A stretch of 64,000 nucleotides of DNA from Endozoicomonas sp. 8E (lineage in GTDB: Bacteria; Pseudomonadota; Gammaproteobacteria; Pseudomonadales; Endozoicomonadaceae): assembly GCF_032883915.1 (NCBI RefSeq), contig NZ_CP120717.1, positions 4,285,697 through 4,349,696 on the forward strand, in the 5' to 3' direction. This document shows, in pieces, positions 1 to 8,800 of this stretch. Within the stretch, counting starts at the first letter, position 1. Every line of letters starts with the position of its first letter. The position numbers and the translations under genes were made by a program. Under the pieces are notes generated by a model. It worked only from the letters and a program-made list of their open reading frames with translations. It was not told where the DNA came from and made no database searches.

Positions 1-1375
1 GCACCGTGCGCATGGTCTTCATATCTGCTGAACCTGTGTATCCCATAGCTGCACGCAAGCCACCTACCATCTGGTGGACAATGGCATTCAGCGGCCCTTT
101 GTAAGGTACACGACCTTCAATACCTTCCGGGACCAGCTTCTCGGCACCGGCCTCCGCACTCTGGAAGTAACGATCACTGGAGCCGGAAGCCTGAGCCATG
201 GCACCGAGGGAACCCATGCCACGATAAGCTTTGTAACTTCTGCCCTGATAAAGCTCAACTTCACCCGGGGCTTCCTCAGTACCTGCCAGCATACTACCCA
301 GCATGACCGCACTGGCACCCGCTACGATCGCTTTGGCCAGATCTCCGGAGAAGCGAATCCCGCCGTCGGCAATCACCGGAATACCAGTTCCCTCCAGGGC
401 CGCCACAACGTTCGCTACCGCAGAAATCTGCGGTACACCGATGCCGGTGACGATGCGGGTAGTACAGATTGAGCCGGGACCGATACCCACTTTCACGCCA
501 TCGGCACCTGCATCAGCCAGGGCCCTGGCTGCTGCACCGGTAGCAATATTACCGCCAACAACCTGAACATGTGGATAGGTTTCCTTAACCCAGCGAACCC
601 TCTCGATAACCCCTTTGGAGTGACCGTGGGCGGTATCAACGATCACGACGTCGACACCGGCATCGACCAGAGCAGCCACTCGCTCCGGGGTTTCGGGTCC
701 GGTGCCAACTGCCGCCCCCACTCTCAGCTGACCATGGGAATCTTTACTGGCGTTAGGATAGTCCTGGGCTTTCTTGATATCTTTTACGGTCATCATGCCG
801 ACCAGATTAAACGCCTCATTAACCACCAGCACTTTCTCGATACGATGTTTATGAAGCAGCTTGCGAACAGCTTCCTGGTCAGTCCCTTCCTTCACGGTGA
901 CCAGTCTCTCTTTAGGCGTCATGATATCAGCCACAATCTTTTCCAGATTGGAGACAAAACGAACGTCACGGCTGGTGACAATACCGACCAGATCGCTGCC
1001 ATCAAGGACAGGAACTCCGGATATCTTGTGACGACCGGTCAGTTCAAGAAGATCTCTGACCGACGCAGTGGAGTCGATCGTAATAGGGTCTTTGACCACA
1101 CCACTTTCATGCTTTTTAACCTTACGGACTTCATTGGCCTGTTGAGCAACGGTCATATTCTTGTGAATGATGCCAATCCCACCTTCCTGCGCCATGGCAA
1201 TAGCCAGACGAGCTTCAGTCACGGTGTCCATGGCCGCCGAGATCAGGGGAATTTTCAACTCGATTTCGCGAGTCAGTTTTGTGGTCAGAGAAACATCTTT
1301 GGGGAGAACTTCTGAATATCCGGGCAGAAGCAGGACGTCATCGAAAGTGAGGGCTTCTTGGGCGATTCTCAGCAT
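1..1375 (-). CDS. guaB: Inosine-5'-monophosphate dehydrogenase, 3' end cut off by the window edge
   Basis: GuaB oxidises IMP to XMP with NAD+, the committed step of GMP synthesis in the cytoplasm. Reading the minus strand from the ATG at 1375-1373 gives [20 protein letters not shown], the standard IMPDH N-terminus. Two CBS domains follow at about residues 93-205, then the catalytic loop [11 protein letters not shown] with the nucleophilic Cys at about residue 304. The last visible residues are [14 protein letters not shown]. About 458 codons are present against roughly 488 in the E. coli enzyme, so only about 30 C-terminal residues are missing. The frame is open and consistent from start to edge, and no internal stop was seen. 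The usual downstream partner guaA would lie outside the window. Identification is secure from motifs and length. Confidence 0.97.
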   Translation of the reverse strand, partial: MLRIAQEALTFDDVLLLPGYSEVLPKDVSLTTKLTREIELKIPLISAAMDTVTEARLAIAMAQEGGIGIIHKNMTVAQQANEVRKVKKHESGVVKDPITIDSTASVRDLLELTGRHKISGVPVLDGSDLVGIVTSRDVRFVSNLEKIVADIMTPKERLVTVKEGTDQEAVRKLLHKHRIEKVLVVNEAFNLVGMMTVKDIKKAQDYPNASKDSHGQLRVGAAVGTGPETPERVAALVDAGVDVVIVDTAHGHSKGVIERVRWVKETYPHVQVVGGNIATGAAARALADAGADGVKVGIGPGSICTTRIVTGIGVPQISAVANVVAALEGTGIPVIADGGIRFSGDLAKAIVAGASAVMLGSMLAGTEEAPGEVELYQGRSYKAYRGMGSLGAMAQASGSSDRYFQSAEAGAEKLVPEGIEGRVPYKGPLNAIVHQMVGGLRAAMGYTGSADMKTMRTV

Positions 1376-1424
1376 TACCTGTTACCGATCCGAGTGTATT
1401 GAGAGGATGGAAAGAATCCCGACG

Positions 1425-1453
1425 ATTATACATCAAGATCATCATCAATAAAA
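1425..1453 (-). promoter_or_regulatory. guaB promoter
   Basis: On the minus strand a perfect TATAAT (plus-strand ATTATA at 1425-1430) lies about 50 nt upstream of the guaB ATG. A weak -35-like TTTTAT (1448-1453) sits 17 nt further upstream. The bases after the -10 are GC-rich (CGTCGGG). Such a discriminator is known from stringently and growth-rate controlled promoters, including E. coli guaB. The -10 is clear; the -35 and the mode of regulation are inferred. Confidence 0.6.
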
Positions 1454-1895
1454 CAGAAAATCCATTCAAATAATTTAAATGCGCATACAAAAATACTAAG
1501 GGGCGGTTCATGATCTTTTTCTCTTGGGAAATCAGGGTATGAGAAGGGAGCACCCCGGCAATATCAGCCGCAAACAGTGTCAGTTTCTTCTTGTCCTCGA
1601 AGGCGCTGCATGCAGTCAGGTCCTGTACCATCGACCTTTACCATGCTTTTTGTGCTCTGTTCGGTCTACATCTATCCAGACGGACATCCGCTCAGATTCT
1701 GAGAATCCGGACTGTCTTCTGGGCTATATACAAGATAACTGGCATAGTAGATGAATTTACGATTATTTATCAGCACCCGAAGGTATTGTTTAAAGAAACG
1801 CTTGGTATCTTCAACAAGATTTTTGCAAAGCAAAACGACTACCTGTTGCCAAAATTGACAAGTGTCATCAATGCGTTAGCCAGGCTCCTCTGTAA
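1454..1895. other. Intergenic stretch with no supported gene
   Basis: Between the guaB promoter and the recognisable pseudogene I see no RNA gene and no convincing coding sequence. A 141-codon frame (1591-2016, plus) runs through here, but its 3' half overlaps the substrate-binding-protein remnant in a different frame, so it is probably accidental. Part of this stretch may be the unrecognisable 5' portion of that pseudogene. Confidence 0.5.
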
Positions 1896-2512
1896 AAAGC
1901 AGACTCCGTGGGCATCCCTTTGGTTACTTTTGACTCTGATGTTAATTCTGATATTCCAAAAACATTTATCGCAGCTCACAATAAAAAGACAGGACCAATG
2001 GCCCTTGAGACCTTAACTGAGACTATTGGAGATCAGGCAAGTTAGCCATTATTTTTCGCAATACCTGTATTTCGTCTGCTACTGATTGCATTGAAAATTT
2101 TGTTAAGCAGATCAAAAACAACTCCCCATCTATCGAGCTGATTAATTCTCTTTATTCAAATGGAGAACCACAAAAAGCAATAAACCAGACCATGAAAACT
2201 GTTCGTGCCAATCCTGACCTGAAAACAATTTATGCCAGTAACAAGTGATACTTATTCAGATGCAGACAGTATCAATCAAGGCCGATGACGGGCTGAAAAA
2301 ATCAAGTTAGTTGGTTTTGATGTCGGTGATGCCGTAATTAACTTAGTTTAAACGTTCCGCAGGGACTCATTATTCAGGATACCCCTGAAAATGACTACCT
2401 TAACCTCACGCACTTAAATATTGAGAAGATAATCTATGTATCTCCCACACTTGTAAACATTAAAAACATTCGCAGCTCTGAAATAAATAATTTTATCAAG
2501 CCATCAGGTTAA
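1896..2512 (+). pseudogene. Decayed sugar-type ABC transporter periplasmic binding protein
   Basis: Four consecutive pieces in alternating frames read as one ribose/LacI-type substrate-binding protein. The first (frame 3, from 1899) is ADSVGIPLVTFDSDVNSD, ending in a stop at 2043. The second (frame 2, from 2036) starts GKLAII and continues with YSNGEPQKAINQTMKTV and ANPDLKTIYASNK, ending in TGA at 2246. The third (frame 3, near 2298) is IKLVGFDVGDAVIN, followed by a stop. The fourth (frame 2, from 2363) is GLIIQDTPENDYL through a segment matching the usual VTxxNI region, ending in TAA at 2510-2512. In intact family members these blocks occur in this order: the GIPVVTFDSD core, the hinge strand, the QxNPDLxxIxAxN helix, the VGFD strand and the xQDPxxMGYL C-terminal strand. 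At least three frame changes and several stops make it non-functional. The N-terminal third and the signal peptide are not recognisable. No permease or ATPase gene is nearby. Confidence 0.75.
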
Positions 2513-2550
2513 TAGATTATGAACAGTTAAAGCAAAAATATTCCTCCTCC

Positions 2551-2814
2551 GGCTTTTCTATGGCTACCGGCATCCACTACCCGACCTGATATCAATCTAT
2601 TTATTCCTGACCGGGATGGTGAACATCACCGCTTCAAAACCAACACCCAAACTACATGCAGAGCCATTCTTGCTACATCCTGAACCCACTGCTATTTTTC
2701 CTCAGACTCCATGGATATGAAAACAATTCACTCAGTAAAAATAAAAACTGTTATTTAACAGGTCAACCCTGATTGACAAATTAATAATTATCAAATGGGA
2801 TCTACGGCAATTCT
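2551..2814 (+). repeat. 264-bp upstream block duplicated before G1 and G2
   Basis: This segment aligns without gaps to 11560-11823, the block immediately before G2, with only scattered substitutions. The other five copies keep only the proximal part from the TTGCTA promoter onward. The shared extra distal sequence, together with the very high identity of the two coding regions, marks G1 and G2 as the most closely related neighbouring pair. Confidence 0.85.
2670..2814 (+). promoter_or_regulatory. G1 promoter-like pair and palindrome
   Basis: TTGCTA (2670-2675) and TATTTT (2693-2698) are separated by 17 nt, a sigma70-like arrangement kept in all seven copies. The palindrome CTGTTATTTAACAG (2748-2761; 6-bp arms, 2-nt centre) ends 53 nt before the ATG. 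A perfect TTGACA at 2773-2778 also occurs here, but it is not conserved in copies 3, 4, 6 and 7. The only Shine-Dalgarno-like string (GGGA) lies too far from the ATG to be convincing. Confidence 0.5.
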
Positions 2815-5800
2815 ATGCTTGTTTGTCACAGAAGACTGTTAAAACTTCTCTTGATTGCGCTGCTGTTCATGATTGAAATGAACGTACAAACAGGCCATGC
2901 CTCCGGCTTCCAGAATGAACCCAGGTACAGTGCACCAGAAATCCACTTTTTAGGTCTCTACGCCGGATTTAAAGCCAATAATTTCCACCTCAAGCTGGGT
3001 AACCATTATCACGTAATACACGACCTTGGCACACCCGAAAAGTTGTCCCTTTTTTTCAAGAACCAATGGTTGAGTCACCTGCCCTGGTTTCTGTTAGCAA
3101 AACTGCTGCCTCCTTCAACCGTACCCTACCCTTCTTTCAGTCGCGGTTTCCCCTCACTGTCCCGGGCTTTTGGTGATGCCCCCGATTGCAATCCTCATCC
3201 GGTGATGATCGATCACTCTTTGCTGAAAGGCCGCTTATCAGTGCAAACCGCTTGCATCGAAAATCATCCTGTATGGCAGATTACAGCCTCACCCCCGACA
3301 TCATCGTCAGAGACTCAGGCCGTCAAGGGTGATTCTCTTTCTGCCTGGCTGTCGCTGTGGAAACTGCTAAATGACACCAATACCAGTACCCTTTTCCTGC
3401 GCCCCTGGCGAGAAGATCAGCTCAATCGCCTGCAGGCCATTCTCTGTCAAACTAATCCGCTTACAGAGCAGAAAAAGTGTCAGAGCGTTCTTATTGACTT
3501 CCCGCTGAATCACGCAAAACCCTGGCTATTGCCGGAACTGGCTAAAAAAGACATCATCAGCGCTGACGGGCAAACCGCTTTGGACAGTCACTCTATTAAG
3601 CGGGTCAATCAGGCTATTGATTGCCTCTCTTCCCACGATAAGTTGTTTGGAGAACCCAATAAAAGCAAGCCAGCTGACAAGGCAAAAATACACGCCTGCC
3701 AGAATAATCACTGGCTTTATCAGTGGTCGGATCAAAGCTGGCTTTATCAATCTGGCATTCCCGAGACTGTAATAAAACCCAGCCCGGCACTCATGACCGG
3801 GAAGTACTTTAACCTCTGGGCACTGGAAAAGGTATCGCCCGGCAATGATACCTACCCGGCCTGGTCGAGATCTTCTTTATTCATCGCCCGCAACGACAGA
3901 CATCGGAAATACCATTTCTGGGGAGCAGGTGACCCGGTACTGGTCATGGGGTTCGCAGATGCCCCTTATAATGTCGAGGATCATTACGCCGGTCGGGACG
4001 GACCCATCATTGGCACCCTGGTAGAAAGTGAGCATCTCAACCTGGCCACTCTGCTTATGAACACGGTGACCAGCACGCCCTTTAATTTCTATCAATGGCG
4101 GGGAATTGTCTCAGGGTTCACATCACCCATACCCAAAAGCCTCAGTGCCCGGGTCAGGGAGCAAATTGTGAGCGACCCCGGTTCACTTTACCAGTTTGTT
4201 AAACGGCAGCCTGAGTTACTGAACAATGTGTTGACCTATTTAAACCGGGAGTTTCCGGGACACCCTCTCAACTCATACTTTTCCGGTCGTGTATCACCTT
4301 TTTTTAGCCATCAAACTAACGGGAACCCACTGGCCTTGGTGCCCAAAAAAAGCAACGCGTTTGACGGCTTTCATCCTCCTGCCATCCCTCATCAGCGAGA
4401 TATGTCACTCCCCTCTACAGGGTTTGCATCGGGCATAATGACTGCTTCTGGTGTCCAGGGGAATAATGGACCGCCTGCATCTCAATCCCGCCCGAGTTAT
4501 CCCTCTGCACAAAAAGCGGAACAAAGTAGCAACAAAAGTAAACGAACTGCCAGCCCTGACGGGAGGGACAATGTTGACGATAATGAGCCGCCACCACCAC
4601 CGGGCGGAAACCATCCGGTCACACCAGCAGACACAGTGTACTCAGAATCCCTGCTTAAACATCTATTGCATTTGTACAGGAGCTCCGGTCTTCGGCCTGA
4701 TAAAGTGAACCATAGATCGGATTTTCTTCCGGAACAACTTGGTATCACATCCAGTGAAAAATTTGAAACGTTGATCCGTCAATGCCAACCAAGCGGCTGT
4801 GAAAGTGAAACATTATATAACCAGATGCTCCGGGGTTTTGACCCGAAAAACCAACAACACATGGCACTGGCATCGAAAGCCCTGCAAAATTCGATACAAG
4901 TCATCGTTCATGATGGTCAGGAATATAGCTGTTACAAGCATGATAAAAACCATGATCATACACCTCGTCGGCCTCTGGAAAGACTTGAAGATCGCCATGT
5001 ATTCCTGTTTTACAAAAGTCACGCTGTAAAACTGTCTTCTCACAGTGACAACAAACTGTGGTTCACTCACTTCCTGACCGACTCTCGCTTAAATACTGAG
5101 GAAAATGATTGGCTGGCAGCCAATTGGGTTGAAAAGGCTATCTGGGATCTGTTTCCACAATGGCAAAAAGACGTCTTATTATGCCGGGAAAGTCTTGAAA
5201 ACCAATCCATAAAATTTGCCAGCGAAACACTCAAACAGGCATTTACTTCGCCTGGTGAATTCACGCAGGGAGGACAAGAAAATAAATTGTTCAGGTTTTA
5301 CAATAAATTAGGCCTTGTCTGCTACCCCTTCGATGATGCCGAGAACCCCGATGGCATGTTTTACATTAGCAAAAACGTGCTTGGAGCAGTAATTTTTTTC
5401 TGGGAAGAGTCTGCCAGCAAATATATTTTCTTTATAGCTCCGGATCTCTCCACATCCGCAATAAACGACAAAATACAGTCTTTGGATAATCATTTAAAAG
5501 ATTATTCGGAGGGCGCATTTTTAGTAAAAAAACAGGATATCCGCTATGTAATTCCTGCACTGATAGTACTCGCACCTGTTTTTAGAAAAACCTATACAGA
5601 AGCCGAAAAAATTATATCCGATACTGAAGATGCTCTCGTTTATGGTGGTTTAGCCAGGTGGCAACACCTCAGGTCATCAGTTAAAGCCACCGAAGTGGGC
5701 AAGGTACCTGTTACCAATGATATTGACCTGGCAGTCAAAGATACCACAAGCCTGGAAAACATTTCGGCTTCTATAGAGGAAAAGCTAAGAGCCGTCCTGC

Positions 5801-8800
5801 CTGGAACTACCGTTAGACGCAACAACATTTACAGTACGGTTGTAGACAGCCCAAAGATCTTGCAGCGCAGAGGGCTACTGGACACCTTAAAGATCAATTG
5901 CTTTCCCGATAAGAACGAAGAAAACACCATCGGGTTCGCCAGTTCTGAGGCAAAAAAATGGCGAATCTTATCGATCGATATTTCTGCCGGTCCTGAAGGG
6001 TATTTCGATTTCATACATGTAGAACCTTTTGCCAAGGACTCCAAACTGGCTATGCCAAACCTGCCTGCAATGGTTGAAAAACTGTTGCAGGATACACAAC
6101 TTGATCAAACCTGCCCGAGTATTGATTCAAAGCGCCGGATGAAAAATGCTCAAAATGTATTAAAAATATTGCTATCAAGTGACACTAAGCAACAGGTACA
6201 GACAATTATTCAAAAGTCCGCATTCAGCAGTTCTTCAGAGTCATCCAGGTTACCGGAATTTCTGCACCCTTATATCAAGCCCAAACCTGACAATGAGCAG
6301 AAAAGCATTATTAAGGTAGAGAATAAGGCAGAAAATGACGCGAATAATCAACATCCTTTAGTTGCTGCCAAAACCAAAACAACAACACCCGCTGTCGTTG
6401 AGCCTCTGAAAGACAATGTGCCGGAACAGAAAACTATTGCCGCAACGGCTGAATTTGCCAGTACTACTAATGTCAAAGGTACAGAATCGATAACTCATGA
6501 TCCGGCTTTAAATTCCCGTAAGAAGAAAAAGAAACAGAGACAAAAGCTGAAAAAAACGGTTCAGCCAAAAGCAAGCAACATTGCAACTACGCCAGATGAG
6601 GACGATATCAAAGTAGAAGCCAGCCCTGATGATCAACGCGCTAGCATAGTTCATAACAGCAAGGTAACAGCACCTGATACTGCTGAACACTCAAACAAAA
6701 GAAAGAAGGAAACCACCGCCCAAAAGCCAATCTCGAATCTGATCGATTTCGAAACAGCATTGTCCAGGTCCATAGAAATATCAAACTGGCTTAAGGAGAT
6801 GGATTATAACTTTTCAGGAGAGCTAAACAGAGCAATAAAGACACGACATTGTGGTACCGCTGAAGAAAGTAAAGCGGCTGAAGCAAGGGAAGCCTCTGAT
6901 GAAAACAAAGCCAAAGCAGAAAACCCTGCGCCCAATACAGAACTCGATACACTGCAAAATCAACTGAAGGAGGGAAAAGCTAAAACCTTGAAAATACTGG
7001 CCTGTTCCGGAGCGTCTGCTGATACATCCGGATATCAACCTTTCATCACCATCAATCTGACTAATACCCTGAGTGGAGAGCAGCGCATAGAGTTAAAACA
7101 GGCAGCTTATGAGGACCACTTCCCCTATGCCCAACTGGTTCAGGCGTTGTTCATTTTGAACAAAAAATTACCCTCTGGAAAATCAGAAGCACTTCAGATC
7201 TATGAAAATGCCTTCGAGCTGTTGTTACCGGCAGCTATTGCCGGTGTACCACTTGCCTATCAATTATTAATCGGGATGCAATTGCACAACCACCATCCGG
7301 TGGGCTGGCCCCAGATAGAACCTGTAAACCGATTGTTACGTAGTATGACTTCCAGAGAAACAAGCTTCAACCGGGTAAAGATTGAAGGCCTATTGAATGG
7401 TGGATTTCTGGAACAGCTCTATCAGGATACAGATGTTACCGCCCTGTCAAAGATTGAGCAGGGTTTGACCAAAGAGTCAGACCTCTCAGGCAGAGGCAGA
7501 GAAGTGAAGGCCATACTCAACGCCCTGAGAGAACCGAATACTCCCTCTACATTAATAGCCCTGAAAGCAGTTCGTCCTGGGACTCGGGAACTGCAACAAA
7601 CCATCGCTTCATTGAAACTGATTCTGGAAAGAAAAAGAGAACCAGCGGCAGGTCAGATACATAGTGAGCTTTGGACCCACAGCCTCAACACTCTGCAGAT
7701 TCAGGGAGCCTCCAAGAAAAAATCTCAGTTCATTGATATAACGAGTTTCCCGCAGGTGCTGGCCATGACTGACCTGAAAGTATTCATGGGCACTGAACGA
7801 ACTGGACAATCGTTCAGAAGTAATCAACCCAAATTCATAGCCTTTTGGAAAATGAGCTTTTGGGAAGAGTACCTCAAAGCTTCGTTGAGCAAAGACAGGA
7901 AGAATGAAAGGGAAGTATTTGAGGAGTATCATGACAAAATAAGTAATAAAGCGACTGATAAATTCAGGCCCTATTTAATTAACGACTGGGTTCTTGCGCG
8001 TTCTTTTCTGCTTTCAAGGAGCTTTATTCAAATCAAAGAAGTTCCGGTTTCGACTTCCACCACTCCACCAGCCACTTCGAAGCAAGTAACTTCTGGAACA
8101 GGCAAAATTTCTGAAAAAACAAAAAAAACAACAAACTCAGCCAAACAGTCAAAAGGACTAAAGCCAGGCATCAGAATATCAAAAGAACTATTCGATGAAC
8201 ACGTTCATATCCAGTATTTATTACAGCTGGATAATAATATTATTCAGGAAGTCAGATTTATTCAGGAAAACCCGGAAAAATTTTTGCAACAGGTAGAAAA
8301 GCAGATCTCGGCATTCAGAAGGTCTTTACTAAAAAACAAAAATCCAACAAACGAGCTGGGAATAGGTTATTACTATTTTCTAAAGGCACTGGCACTGATG
8401 AGGGCAAAAGTGTCAGATGATAACAGAACTATTGAGTTGTCCTTTAGCCCGGAAGTCAAGCTCAACGCCAAAAACATAAAGGAGACTATTATACACTCCC
8501 AACAATTCTACTTCCCTTATGCCAGGATGCTTATGCTGTTTTTTGATTATGCTATGGAAGGAGAGCCTGACGCTAAATTGCAAGCCTGTGTCTCTGCATT
8601 CTCCGGGCTGTCACAGTCTATTGAGATTTTATTAGAAATGGAGTCAGATTCAGCAGCTCTGGCCGGAATGTTACTCAAGTGGCTACTGCTGATTCCAAAG
8701 CCTTTCGAACTGAGACTGACCCTTGATGCAGACATTTACCTGAAAAACCCGCCAAGCAAGATTCCGGGCAGGATAACACCTTCCATACGTATACTCAGAG

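Noticed and set aside
1338..1631. 97-codon minus-strand open frame overlapping the guaB start
   Set aside because: It overlaps the guaB 5' end in another frame and covers the guaB promoter. The sequence has no recognisable domain.
1591..2016. 141-codon plus-strand open frame between guaB and G1
   Set aside because: Its 3' half overlaps, in another frame, the GIPLVTFDSD block of the substrate-binding-protein pseudogene, which has recognisable homology. No ribosome-binding site or family features.
2773..2801. TTGACA with TGGGAT as the G1 promoter
   Set aside because: The -10 match is poor, the start would leave almost no leader, and TTGACA is replaced by TTAATA or TTAACA in four of the seven copies, whereas TTGCTA-N17-TATTTT is constant.
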